Shown piece after piece: positions 1 to 13,500 of a stretch of DNA of 64,000 nucleotides. The notes beneath the pieces are model-generated. The model worked only from the letters and a program-made list of their open reading frames with translations, searched no databases and was not told the origin of the DNA. The position numbers were made by a program, and so were the translations under genes. Source of the stretch: Euwallacea fornicatus. Taxonomy: Eukaryota > Arthropoda > Insecta > Coleoptera > Curculionidae. Numbering within the stretch: position 1 is the stretch's first letter; every line of letters starts with the position of its first letter. The stretch covers positions 248,001 to 312,000 of the forward strand of contig NW_027096036.1 in assembly GCF_040115645.1 (NCBI RefSeq), given 5' to 3'.

Positions 1-76
1 ATTTTAAAGATGTCACAACACATCAGAATTGCATCTTGTTGAACTTCCAAGAAAAATAGTACTTTATGTGCTCAAA

Positions 77-91
77 CACACAACTTGTGTG
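77..91. other. Dyad 1 example: CACACAA-C-TTGTGTG
   Basis: This is a perfect inverted repeat with 7-bp arms around one central C, shown here in the first monomer. It recurs once per monomer in many copies left of about 26.4 kb. In the commoner right-hand monomers the left arm reads CACGCAA and the right arm TTTTGTG, which destroys the symmetry. Intermediate forms exist: CACACAACTTTTGTG (20301, 28761, 30345 areas) and CACACAACTTATGTG (about 24,711 and 26,119). Dyad symmetries are common in centromeric satellites lacking CENP-B boxes; a role here is an inference. Confidence 0.8.
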
Positions 92-94
92 ACT

Positions 95-109
95 TTTCAA
101 ACTTTGAAA
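95..109. other. Dyad 2 example: TTTCAAA-N-TTTGAAA
   Basis: This is a perfect inverted repeat with 7-bp arms around one central base, and it lies 3 bp after dyad 1. The centres of the two dyads are 18 bp apart. The centre base is C, A or T depending on monomer type (caaaCtttg, caaaAtttg, caaaTtttg), while the inner six bases of both arms are kept in almost every copy. The outermost pair alternates (gaaActc or gaaGctc). Exceptions noted: ttttTaaac at about 5555 and 8723 (exactly 18 monomers apart), and tttGaaac in the two adjacent monomers at about 12,241 and 12,417. Confidence 0.85.
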
Positions 110-300
110 CTCGATAACTTCGGCAAATGAGCACCAAATTCCTTAAACAAAGTGTCAGATTAATCAACTCGACGAGATCTTTAACATGACCCAACACATC
201 ATGCTTGCATCTTGTTGAACTTCCAAGAAAAATAGTACTTTATGTGCTCAAACACGCAATTTTTGTGACTTTTCAAAATTTGAAACTCGATAACTTCGGC

Positions 301-783
301 AAATGAGGACCAAATTTGTTAAACAGAGTGTCAAATTAATCAGCTCGACGAGATTTTGAAGATGTCACAACACATCAGAATTGCATCTTGTTGAACTTCC
401 AAGAAAAATAGTACTTTATGTGCTCAAACACACAACTTGTGTGACTTTTCAAACTTTGAAACTCGATAACTTCGGTAAATGAGCACCAAATTCCTTAAAC
501 AAAGTGTCAGATTAATCAGCTCGACGAGATCTTTAACATGACACAACACATCAGAATTGCATCTTGTTGAACTTCCAAGAAAAATAGTACTTTATGTGCT
601 CAAACACGCAACTTTTTTGACTTTTCAAACTTTGAAGCTCGATAACTTCGGCAAATGAGGACCAAATTTGTTAAACGAAGTGTCTAATTAATCAGCTCGA
701 CGAGATTTTGAAGATGTCACAACACATCAGAATTGCATCTTGTTGAACTTCCAAGAAAAATAGTACTTTATGTGCTCAAACAC
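301..783. repeat. Duplicated segment, copy 1 of a 10-monomer offset pair
   Basis: This stretch of about 2.7 monomers matches 2061-2543 at an offset of 1760 bp, exactly ten monomers. The two share the uncommon variants ttcggTaaat (471 and 2231) and tgtcTaatta (681 and 2441). The one difference I noticed is tgtCaaatt against tgtAaaatt near 2092. After 783 the copies diverge, with cacAcaa here and cacGcaa there. Confidence 0.85.
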
Positions 784-2060
784 ACAACTTGTGTGACTTT
801 TCAAACTTTGAAGCTCGATAACTTCGGCAAATGAGGACCAAATTCCTTAAACAAAGTGTCAGATTAATCAGCTCGACGAGATCTTTAACATGACCCAACA
901 CATCATGCTTGCATCTTGTTGAACTTCCAAGAAAAATAGTACTTTATGTGCTCAAACACGCAACTTTTGTGACTTTTCAAAATTTGAAACTCGATAACTT
1001 CGGCAAATGAGGACCAAATTTGTTAAACAAAGTGTGAAATTAATCAGCTCGACGAGATTTTAAAGATGTCACAACACATCAGAATTGCATCTTGTTGAAC
1101 TTCCAAGAAAAATAGTACTTTATGTGCTCAAACATACAACTTGTGTGACTTTTCAAACTTTGAAGCTCGATAACTTCGGCAAATGAGTACCAAATTCCTT
1201 AAACAAAGTGTCAAATTAATCAGCTCGACGAGATTTTAAAGATGTCACAACACATCAGAATTGCATCTTGTTGAACTTCCAAGAAAAATAGTACTTTATG
1301 TGCTCAAACACGCAATTTTTGTGACTTTTCAAAATTTGAAACTCGATAACTTCGGCAAATGAGTACCAAATTCCTTAAACAAAGTGTCAAATTAATCAGC
1401 TCGACGAGATTTTCAAGATGTCACAACACATCAGAATTGCATCTTGTTGAACTTCCAAGAAAAATAGTACTTTATGTGCTCAAACACGCAACTTTTGTGA
1501 CTTTTCAAAATTTGAAACTCGATAACTTCGGCAAATGAGTACCAAATTCCTTAAACAAAGTGTCAAATTAATCAGCTCGACGAGATTTTCAAGATGTCAC
1601 AACACATCAGAATTGCATCTTGTTGAACTTCCAAGAAAAATAGTACTTTATGTGCTCAAACACGCAACTTTTTTCACTTTTCAAACTTTGAAGCTCGATA
1701 ACTTCGGCAAATGAGTACCAAATTCCTTAAACAAAGTGTCAAATTAATCAGCTCGACGAGATTTTCAAGATGTCACAACACATCAGAATTGCATCTTGTT
1801 GAACTTCCAAGAAAAATAGTACTTTATGTGCTCAAACACGCAACTTTTGTGACTTTTCAAATTTTGAAGCTCGATAACATCGGCAAATGAGGACCAAATT
1901 TGTTAAACAAAGTGTGAAATTAATCAGCTCGACGAGATTTTAAAGATGTCACAACACATCAGAATTGCATCTTGTTGAACTTCCAAGACAAATAGTACTT
2001 TATGTGCTCAAACACACAACTTGTGTGACTTTTCAAATTTTGAAGCTCGATAACTTCGGC

Positions 2061-2543
2061 AAATGAGGACCAAATTTGTTAAACAGAGTGTAAAATTAAT
2101 CAGCTCGACGAGATTTTGAAGATGTCACAACACATCAGAATTGCATCTTGTTGAACTTCCAAGAAAAATAGTACTTTATGTGCTCAAACACACAACTTGT
2201 GTGACTTTTCAAACTTTGAAACTCGATAACTTCGGTAAATGAGCACCAAATTCCTTAAACAAAGTGTCAGATTAATCAGCTCGACGAGATCTTTAACATG
2301 ACACAACACATCAGAATTGCATCTTGTTGAACTTCCAAGAAAAATAGTACTTTATGTGCTCAAACACGCAACTTTTTTGACTTTTCAAACTTTGAAGCTC
2401 GATAACTTCGGCAAATGAGGACCAAATTTGTTAAACGAAGTGTCTAATTAATCAGCTCGACGAGATTTTGAAGATGTCACAACACATCAGAATTGCATCT
2501 TGTTGAACTTCCAAGAAAAATAGTACTTTATGTGCTCAAACAC
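2061..2543. repeat. Duplicated segment, copy 2 of a 10-monomer offset pair
   Basis: This is the partner of 301-783, displaced by 1760 bp and sharing ttcggTaaat and tgtcTaatta. The flanking monomers do not match at that offset, so the copied unit is shorter than its displacement. That suggests conversion or later loss rather than a simple ten-monomer tandem duplication. Confidence 0.85.
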
Positions 2544-4782
2544 GCAACTTTTGTGACTTTTCAAAATTTGAAACTCGATAACTTCGGCAAATGAGTACCA
2601 AATTCCTTAAACAAAGTGTCAAATTAATCAGCTCGACGAGATCTTTAACATGACACAACACATCAGAATTGCATCTTGTTGAACTTCCAAGAAAAATAGT
2701 ACTTTATGTGCTCAAACACACAACTTGTGTGACTTTTCAAACTTTGAAGCTCGATAACTTCGGCAAATGAGTACCAAATTCCTTAAACAAAGTGTCAAAT
2801 TAATCAGCTCGACGAGATTTTAAAGATGTCACAACACATCAGAATTGCATCTTGTTGAACTTCCAAGAAAAATAGTACTTTATGTGCTCAAACACACAAC
2901 TTGTGTGACTTTTCAAACTTTGAAACTCGATAACTTCGGCAAATGAGCACCAAATTCCTTAAACAAAGTGTCAGATTAATCAGCTCGACGAGATTTTCAA
3001 GATGTCACAACACATCAGAATTGCATCTTGTTGAACTTCCAAGAAAAATAGTACTTTATGTGCTCAAACACGCAACTTTTGTGACTTTTCAAAATTTGAA
3101 ACTCGATAACTTCGGCAAATGAGGACCAAATTTGTTAAACAGAGTGTCAAATTAATCAGCTCGACGAGATTTTGAAGATGTCACAACACATCAGAATTGC
3201 ATCTTGTTGAACTTCCAAGAAAAATAGTACTTTATGTGCTCAAACACGCAACTTTTGTGACTTTTCAAAATTTGAAACTCGATAACTTCGGCAAATGAGT
3301 ACCAAATTCCTTAAACAAAGTGTCAAATTAATCAGCTCGACGAGATTTTAAAGATGTCACAACACATCAGAATTGCATCTTGTTGAACTTCCAAGAAAAA
3401 TAGTACTTTATGTGCTCAAACACACAACTTGTGTGACTTTTCAAACTTTGAAACTCGATAACTTCGGCAAATGAGCACCAAATTCCTTAAACAAAGTGTC
3501 AGATTAATCAACTCGACGAGATCTTTAACATGACCCAACACATCATGCTTGCATCTTGTTGAACTTCCAAGAAAAATAGTACTTTATGTGCTCAAACACA
3601 CAACTTGTGTGACTTTTCAAACTTTGAAACTCGATAACTTCGGCAAATGAGCACCAAATTCCTTAAACAAAGTGTCAGATTAATCAGCTCGACGAGATTT
3701 TCAAGATGTCACAACACATCAGAATTGCATCTTGTTGAACTTCCAAGAAAAATAGTACTTTATGTGCTCAAACACGCAACTTTTGTGACTTTTCAAAATT
3801 TGAAACTCGATAACTTCGGCAAATGAGGACCAAATTTGTTAAACAGAGTGTCAAATTAATCAGCTCGACGAGATTTTGAAGATGTCACAACACATCAGAA
3901 TTGCATCTTGTTGAACTTCCAAGAAAAATAGTACTTTATGTGCTCAAACACACAACTTGTGTGACTTTTCAAACTTTGAAGCTCGATAACTTCGGCAAAT
4001 GAGTACCAAATTCCTTAAACAAAGTGTCAAATTAATCAGCTCGACGAGATTTTAAAGATGTCACAACACATCAGAATTGCATCTTGTTGAACTTCCAAGA
4101 AAAATAGTACTTTATGTGCTCAAACACACAACTTGTGTGACTTTTCAAACTTTGAAGCTCGATAACTTCGGCAAATGAGTACCAAATTCCTTAAACAAAG
4201 TGTCAAATTAATCAGCTCGACGAGATTTTAAAGATGTCACAACACATCAGAATTGCATCTTGTTGAACTTCCAAGAAAAATAGTACTTTATGTGCTCAAA
4301 CACACAACTTGTGTGACTTTTCAAACTTTGAAACTCGATAACTTCGGCAAATGAGCACCAAATTCCTTAAACAAAGTGTCAAATTAATCAGCTCGACGAG
4401 ATTTTCAAGATGTCACAACACATCAGAATTGCATCTTGTTGAACTTCCAAGAAAAATAGTACTTTATGTGCTCAAACACGCAACTTTTTTGACTTTTCAA
4501 ACTTTGAAGCTCGATAACTTCGGCAAATGAGGACCAAATTTGTTAAACGAAGTGTCAAATTAATCAGCTCAACGAGATTTTGAAGATGTCACAACACATC
4601 ACAATTGCATCTTGTTGAACTTCCAAGAAAAATAGTACTTTATGTGCTCAAACACACAACTTGTGTGACTTTTCAAACTTTGAAGCTCGATAACTTCGGC
4701 AAATGAGTACCAAATTCCTTAAACAAAGTGTCAAATTAATCAGCTCGACGAGATTTTCAAGATGTCACAACACATCAGAATT

Positions 4783-5305
4783 GCATCTTGTTGAACTTCC
4801 AAGAAAAATAGTACTTTATGTGCTCAAACACGCAACTTTTTTGACTTTTCAAACTTTGAAGCTCGATAACTTCGGCAAATGAGGACCAAATTTGTTAAAC
4901 GAAGTGTCAAATTAATCAGCTCGACGAGATCTTTAACATGACACAACACTTCAGAATTGCATCTTGTTGAACTTCCAAGAAAAATAGTACTTTATGTGCT
5001 CAAACACGCAACTTTTGTGACTTTTCAAAATTTGAAACTCGATAACTTCGGCAAATGAGTACCAAATTCCTTAAAGAAAGTGTCAAATTAATCAGCTCGA
5101 CGAGATTTTGAAGATGTCACAACACATCAGAATTGCATCTTGTTGAACTTCCAAGACAAATAGTACTTTATGTGGTCAAACACGCAATTTTTGTGACTTT
5201 TCAAAATTTGAAACTCGATAACTTCGGCAAATGTGGACCAAATTTGTTAAACAAAGTGTCAAATTAATCAGCTCGACGAGATCTTTAACATGACACAACA
5301 CATCA
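4783..5305. repeat. 523-bp segment, copy 1 of a 13-monomer offset pair
   Basis: By eye this segment is identical to 7071-7593, at an offset of 2288 bp (13 monomers). Two private mutations mark the pair: acaacacTtcag (4948 and 7236) and tatgtgGtcaaac (5171 and 7459). Immediately upstream, another shared rare form (catcaCaattgc at 4598 and 7062) sits at an offset of 14 monomers. The second copy has therefore lost one monomer between these markers. Confidence 0.9.
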
Positions 5306-7070
5306 TGCTTGCATCTTGTTGAACTTCCAAGAAAAATAGTACTTTATGTGCTCAAACACACAACTTGTGTGACTTTTCAAACTTTGAAACTCGATAACTT
5401 CGGCAAATGAGCACCAAATTCCTTAAACAAAGTGTCAGATTAATCAGCTCGACGAGATTTTCAAGATGTCACAACACATCAGAATTGCATCTTGTTGAAC
5501 TTCCAAGAAAAATAGTACTTTATGTGCTCAAACACGCAACTTTTTTGACTTTTTAAACTTTGAAGCTCGATAACTTCGGCAAATGAGGACCAAATTTGTT
5601 AAACGAAGTGTCAAATTAATCAGCTCGACGAGATCTTTAACATGACACAACACATCAGAATTGCATCTTGTTGAACTTCCAAGAAAAATAGTACTTTATG
5701 TGCTCAAACACACAACTTGTGTGACTTTTCAAACTTTGAAGCTCGATAACTTCGGCAAATGAGTACCAAATTCCTTAAACAAAGTGTCAAATTAATCAGC
5801 TCGACGAGATTTTAAAGATGTCACAACACATCAGAATTGCATCTTGTTGAACTTCCAAGAAAAATAGTACTTTATGTGCTCAAACACACAACTTGTGTGA
5901 CTTTTCAAACTTTGAAGCTCGATAACTTCGGCAAATGAGTACCAAATTCCTTAAACAAAGTGTCAGATTAATCAGCTCGACGAGATTTTAAAGATGTCAC
6001 AACACATCAGAATTGCATCTTGTTGAACTTCCAAGAAAAATAGTACTTTATGTGCTCAAACACGCAACTTTTGTGACTTTTCAAACTTTGAAACTCGATA
6101 ACTTCGGCAAATGAGTACCAAATTCCTTAAAGAAAGTGTCAAATTAATCAGCTCGACGAGATCTTTAACATGACACAACACATCAGAATTGCATCTTGTT
6201 GAACTTCCAAGAAAAATAGTACTTTATGTGCTCAAACACGCAACTTTTGTGACTTTTCAAAATTTGAAACTCGATAACTTCGGCAAATGAGGACCAAATT
6301 TGTTAAACAGAGTGTCAAATTAATCAGCTCGACGAGATTTTGAAGATGTCACAACACATCAGAATTGCATCTTGTTGAACTTCCAAGAAAAATAGTACTT
6401 TATGTGCTCAAACACACAACTTGTGTGACTTTTCAAACTTTGAAGCTCGATAACTTCGGCAAATGAGTACCAAATTCCTTAAACAAAGTGTCAAATTAAT
6501 CAGCTCGACGAGATTTTAAAGATGTCACAACACATCAGAATTGCATCTTGTTGAACTTCCAAGAAAAATAGTACTTTATGTGCTCAAACACACAACTTGT
6601 GTGACTTTTCAAACTTTGAAGCTCGATAACTTCGGCAAATGAGTACCAAATTCCTTAAACAAAGTGTCAAATTAATCAGCTCGACGAGATTTTAAAGATG
6701 TCACAACACATCAGAATTGCATCTTGTTGAACTTCCAAGAAAAATAGTACTTTATGTGCTCAAACACACAACTTGTGTGACTTTTCAAACTTTGAAGCTC
6801 GATAACTTCGGCAAATGAGTACCAAATTCCTTAAACAAAGTGTCAAATTAATCAGCTCGACGAGATTTTCAAGATGTCACAACACATCAGAATTGCATCT
6901 TGTTGAACTTCCAAGAAAAATAGTACTTTATGTGCTCAAACACGCAACTTTTTTGACTTTTCAAACTTTGAAGCTCGATAACTTCGGCAAATGAGGACCA
7001 AATTTGTTAAACGAAGTGTCAAATTAATCAGCTCAACGAGATTTTGAAGATGTCACAACACATCACAATT

Positions 7071-7593
7071 GCATCTTGTTGAACTTCCAAGAAAAATAGT
7101 ACTTTATGTGCTCAAACACGCAACTTTTTTGACTTTTCAAACTTTGAAGCTCGATAACTTCGGCAAATGAGGACCAAATTTGTTAAACGAAGTGTCAAAT
7201 TAATCAGCTCGACGAGATCTTTAACATGACACAACACTTCAGAATTGCATCTTGTTGAACTTCCAAGAAAAATAGTACTTTATGTGCTCAAACACGCAAC
7301 TTTTGTGACTTTTCAAAATTTGAAACTCGATAACTTCGGCAAATGAGTACCAAATTCCTTAAAGAAAGTGTCAAATTAATCAGCTCGACGAGATTTTGAA
7401 GATGTCACAACACATCAGAATTGCATCTTGTTGAACTTCCAAGACAAATAGTACTTTATGTGGTCAAACACGCAATTTTTGTGACTTTTCAAAATTTGAA
7501 ACTCGATAACTTCGGCAAATGTGGACCAAATTTGTTAAACAAAGTGTCAAATTAATCAGCTCGACGAGATCTTTAACATGACACAACACATCA
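7071..7593. repeat. 523-bp segment, copy 2 of a 13-monomer offset pair
   Basis: This is the identical partner of 4783-5305. The match ends where this copy reads catcaG and the other reads catcaT, which begins an atgctt-type monomer. The upstream flank matches at 14 monomers rather than 13, so one monomer was lost here or gained in the other copy. Confidence 0.9.
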
Positions 7594-10500
7594 GAATTGC
7601 ATCTTGTTGAACTTCCAAGAAAAATAGTACTTTATGTGCTCAAACACACAACTTGTGTGACTTTTCAAACTTTGAAGCTCGATAACTTCGGCAAATGAGT
7701 ACCAAATTCCTTAAACAAAGTGTCAGATTAATCAACTCGACGAGATCTTTAACATGACCCAACACATCATGCTTGCATCTTGTTGAACTTCCAAGAAAAA
7801 TAGTACTTTATGTGCTCAAACACACAACTTGTGTGACTTTTCAAACTTTGAAACTCGATAACTTCGGCAAATGAGCACCAAATTCCTTAAACAAAGTGTC
7901 AGATTAATCAGCTCGACGAGATTTTCAAGATGTCACAACACATCAGAATTGCATCTTGTTGAACTTCCAAGAAAAATAGTACTTTATGTGCTCAAACACG
8001 CAACTTTTTTGACTTTTCAAACTTTGAAGCTCGATAACTTCGGCAAATGAGTACCAAATTCCTTAAACAAAGTGTCAAATTAATCAGCTCGACGAGATCT
8101 TTAACATGACACAACACATCAGAATTGCATCTTGTTGAACTTCCAAGACAAATAGTACTTTATGTGCTCAAACACACAACTTGTGTGACTTTTCAAACTT
8201 TGAAGCTCGATAACTTCGGCAAATGAGTACCAAATTCCTTAAACAAAGTGTCAAATTAATCAGCTCGACGAGATTTTAAAGATGTCACAACACATCAGAA
8301 TTGCATCTTGTTGAACTTCCAAGAAAAATAGTACTTTATGTGCTCAAACACACAACTTGTGTGACTTTTCAAACTTTGAAACTCGATAACTTCGGCAAAT
8401 GAGCACCAAATTCCTTAAACAAAGTGTCAGATTAATCAGCTCGACGAGATCTTTAACATGACCCAACACATCATGCTTGCATCTTGTTGAACTTCCAAGA
8501 AAAATAGTACTTTATGTGCTCAAACACACAACTTGTGTGACTTTTCAAACTTTGAAACTCGATAACTTCGGCAAATGAGCACCAAATTCCTTAAACAAAG
8601 TGTCAGATTAATCAGCTCGACGAGATTTTCAAGATGTCACAACACATCAGAATTGCATCTTGTTGAACTTCCAAGAAAAATAGTACTTTATGTGCTCAAA
8701 CACGCAACTTTTTTGACTTTTTAAACTTTGAAGCTCGATAACTTCGGCAAATGAGGACCAAATTTGTTAAACGAAGTGTCAAATTAATCAGCTCGACGAG
8801 ATCTTTAACATGACACAACACATCAGAATTGCATCTTGTTGAACTTCCAAGAAAAATAGTACTTTATGTGCTCAAACACGCAACTTTTGTGACTTTTCAA
8901 AATTTGAAACTCGATAACTTCGGCAAATGAGTACCAAATTCCTTAAAGAAAGTGTCAAATTAATCAGCTCGACGAGATCTTTAACATGACCCAACACATC
9001 ATGCTTGCATCTTGTTGAACTTCCAAGAAAAATAGTACTTTATGTGCTCAAACACACAACTTGTGTGACTTTTCAAACTTTGAAACTCGATAACTTCGGC
9101 AAATGAGCACCAAATTCCTTAAACAAAGTGTCAGATTAATCAGCTCGACGAGATTTTCAAGATGTCACAACACATCACAATTGCATCTTGTTGAACTTCC
9201 AAGAAAAATAGTACTTTATGTGCTCAAACACGCAACTTTTTTGACTTTTCAAACTTTGAAGCTCGATAACTTCGGCAAATGAGGACCAAATTTGTTAAAC
9301 GAAGTGTCAAATTAATCAGCTCGACGAGATCTTTAACATAACACAACACATCAGAATTGCATCTTGTTGAACTTCCAAGAAAAATAGTACTTTATGTGCT
9401 CAAACACGCAACTTTTGTGACTTTTCAAAATTTGAAACTCGATAACTTCGGCAAATGAGGACCAAATTTGTTAAACAGAGTGTCAAATTAATCAGCTCAA
9501 CGAGATTTTGAAGATGTCACAACACATCAGAATTGCATCTTGTTGAACTTCCAAGAAAAATAGTACTTTATGTGCTCAAACACGCAATTTTTGTGACTTT
9601 TCAAAATTTGAAACTCGATAACTTCGGTAAATGAGTACCAAATTCCTTAAAGAAAGTGTCAAATTAATCAGCTCGACGAGATCTTTAACATGACACAACA
9701 CATCAGAATTGCATCTTGTTGAACTTCCAAGAAAAATAGTACTTTATGTGCTCAAACACGCAACTTTTGTGACTTTTCAAAATTTGAAACTCGATAACTT
9801 CGGCAAATGAGCACCAAATTCCTTAAACAAAGTGTCAGATTAATCAGCTCGACGAGATTTTGAAGATGTCACAACACATCAGAATTGCATCTTGTTGAAC
9901 TTCCAAGACAAATAGTACTTTATGTGCTCAAACACGCAATTTTTGTGACTTTTCAAAATTTGAAACTCGATAACTTCGGCAAATGTGGACCAAATTTGTT
10001 AAACAAAGTGTCAGATTAATCAGCTCGACGAGATCTTTAACATGACACAACACATCAGAATTGCATCTTGTTGAACTTCCAAGAAAAATAGTACTTTATG
10101 TGCTCAAACACACAACTTGTGTGACTTTTCAAATTTTGAAGCTCGATAACATCGGCAAATGAGGACCAAATTTGTTAAACAAAGTGTGAAATTAATCAGC
10201 TCGACGAGATTTTAAAGATTTCACAACACATCAGAATTGCATCTTGTTGAACTTCCAAGAAAAATAGTACTTTATGTGCTCAAACACACAACTTTTGTGA
10301 CTTTTCAAACTTTGAAACTCGATAACTTCGGCAAATGAGCACCAAATTCCTTAAACAAAGTGTCAGATTAATCAGCTCGACGAGATCTTTAACATGACAC
10401 AACACATCAGAATTGCATCTTGTTGAACTTCCAAGGCAAATAGTACTTTATGTGCTCAAACACACAACTTGTGTGACTTTTCAAATTTTGAAGCTCGATA

Positions 10501-13500
10501 ACATCGGCAAATGAGGACCAAATTTGTTAAACAAAGTGTGAAATTAATCAGCTCGACGAGATTTTAAAGATTTCACAACACATCAGAATTGCATCTTGTT
10601 GAACTTCCAAGAAAAATAGTACTTTATGTGCTCAAACACACAACTTGTGTGACTTTTCAAACTTTGAAACTCGATAACTTCGGCAAATGAGCACCAAATT
10701 CCTTAAACAAAGTGTCAGATTAATCAGCTCGACGAGATTTTCAAGATGTCACAACACATCAGAATTGCATCTTGTTGAACTTCCAAGAAAAATAGTACTT
10801 TATGTGCTCAAACACGCAACTTTTTTGACTTTTCAAACTTTGAAGCTCGATAACTTCGGCAAATGAGTACCAAATTCCTTAAACAAAGTGTCAAATTAAT
10901 CAGCTCGACGAGATCTTTAACATGACACAACACATCAGAATTGCATCTTGTTGAACTTCCAAGACAAATAGTACTTTATGTGCTCAAACACCCAACTTGT
11001 GTGACTTTTCAAACTTTGAAGCTCGATAACTTCGGCAAATGAGTACCAAATTCCTTAAACAAAGTGTCAAATTAATCAGCTCGACGAGATTTTAAAGATG
11101 TCACAACACATCAGAATTGCATCTTGTTGAACTTCCAAGAAAAATAGTACTTTATGTGCTCAAACACACAACTTGTGTGACTTTTCAAACTTTGAAGCTC
11201 GATAACTTCGGCAAATGAGTACCAAATTCCTTAAACAAAGTGTCAAATTAATCAGCTCGACGAGATTTTCAAGATGTCACAACACATCAGAATTGCATCT
11301 TGTTGAACTTCCAAGAAAAATAGTACTTTATGTGCTCAAACACGCAACTTTTGTGACTTTTCAAAATTTGAAACTCGATAACTTCGGCAAATGAGGACCA
11401 AATTTGTTAAACAGAGTGTCAAATTAATCAGCTCAACGAGATTTTGAAGATGTCACAACACATCACAATTGCATCTTGTTGAACTTCCAAGAAAAATAGT
11501 ACTTTATGTGCTCAAACACGCAACTTTTTTGACTTTTCAAACTTTGAAGCTCGATAACTTCGGCAAATGAGGACCAAATTTGTTAAACGAAGTGTCAAAT
11601 TAATCAGCTCGACGAGATCTTTAACATGACACAACACATCAGAATTGCATCTTGTTGAACTTCCAAGAAAAATAGTACTTTATGTGCTCAAACAGGCAAC
11701 TTTTGTGACTTTTCAAAATTTGAAACTCGATAACTTCGGCAAATGAGGACCAAATTTGTTAAACAGAGTGTCAAATTAATCAGCTCAACGAGATTTTGAA
11801 GATGTCACAACACATCAGAATTGCATCTTGTTGAACTTCCAAGAAAAATAGTACTTTATGTGCTCAAACACGCAATTTTTGTGACTTTTCAAAATTTGAA
11901 ACTCGATAACTTCGGCAAATGAGGACCAAATTCCTTAAACAAAGTGTCAAATTAATCAGCTCGACGAGATTTTGAAGATGTCACAACACATCATGCTTGC
12001 ATCTTGTTGAACTTCCAAGAAAAATAGTACTTTATGTGCTCAAACACACAACTTGTGTGACTTTTCAAACTTTGAAACTCGATAACTTCGGCAAATGAGG
12101 ACCAAATTTGTTAAACGAAGTGTCAAATTAATCAGCTCGACGAGATCTTTAACATGACACAACACATCAGAATTGCATCTTGTTGAACTTCCAAGAAAAA
12201 TAGTACTTTATGTGCTCAAACACGCAACTTTTTTGACTTTTGAAACTTTGAAGCTCGATAACTTCGGCAAATGAGGACCAAATTTGTTAAACGAAGTGTC
12301 AAATTAATCAGCTCGACGAGATCTTTAACATGACACAACACATCAGAATTGCATCTTGTTGAACTTCCAAGAAAAATAGTACTTTATGTGCTCAAACACG
12401 CAACTTTTTTGACTTTTGAAACTTTGAAGCTCGATAACTTCGGCAAATGAGGACCAAATTTGTTAAACGAAGTGTCAAATTAATCAGCTCGACGAGATCT
12501 TTAACATGACACAACACATCAGAATTGCATCTTGTTGAACTTCCAAGAAAAATAGTACTTTATGTGCTCAAACACGCAACTTTTGTGACTTTTCAAACTT
12601 TGAAACTCGATAACTTCGGCAAATGAGTACCAAATTCCTTAAAGAAAGTGTCAAATTAATCAGCTCGACGAGATCTTTAACATGACACAACACATCAGAA
12701 TTGCATCTTGTTGAACTTCCAAGAAAAATAGTACTTTATGTGCTCAAACACACAACTTTTGTGACTTTTCAAACTTTGAAACTCGATAACTTCGGCAAAT
12801 GAGCACCAAATTCCTTAAACAAAGTGTCAGATTAATCAGCTCGACGAGATCTTTAACATGACACAACACATCAGAATTGCATCTTGTTGAACTTCCAAGA
12901 CAAATAGTACTTTATGTGCTCAAACACACAACTTGTGTGACTTTTCAAACTTTGAAACTCGATAACTTCGGCAAATGAGCACCAAATTCCTTAAACAAAG
13001 TGTCAGATTAATCAGCTCGACGAGATTTTCAAGATGTCACAACACATCAGAATTGCATCTTGTTGAACTTCCAAGACAAATAGTACTTTATGTGCTCAAA
13101 CACACAACTTGTGTGACTTTTCAAATTTTGAAGCTCGATAACATCGGCAAATGAGGACCAAATTTGTTAAACAAAGTGTGAAATTAATCAGCTCGACGAG
13201 ATTTTAAAGATTTCACAACACATCAGAATTGCATCTTGTTGAACTTCCAAGAAAAATAGTACTTTATGTGCTCAAACACACAACTTGTGTGACTTTTCAA
13301 ACTTTGAAGCTCGATAACTTCGGCAAATGAGTACCAAATTCCTTAAACAAAGTGTCAGATTAATCAACTCGACGAGATCTTTAACATGACCCAACACATC
13401 ATGCTTGCATCTTGTTGAACTTCCAAGAAAAATAGTACTTTATGTGCTCAAACACACAACTTGTGTGACTTTTCAAACTTTGAAACTCGATAACTTCGGC

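Noticed and set aside
122..138. CENP-B-box-like string starting at ttcggcaaatga
   Set aside because: Against the core TTCG....A..CGGG it matches at most seven of nine fixed positions (aggacc and tggacc forms) and six in the agcacc form. The CGGG end is missing, so chance similarity is more likely than a binding site.
31..207. Two half-monomers of about 88 bp as an ancestral dimer
   Set aside because: Comparing the two halves of the monomer by eye showed no convincing similarity beyond short A/T-rich words such as acttt and caaa.
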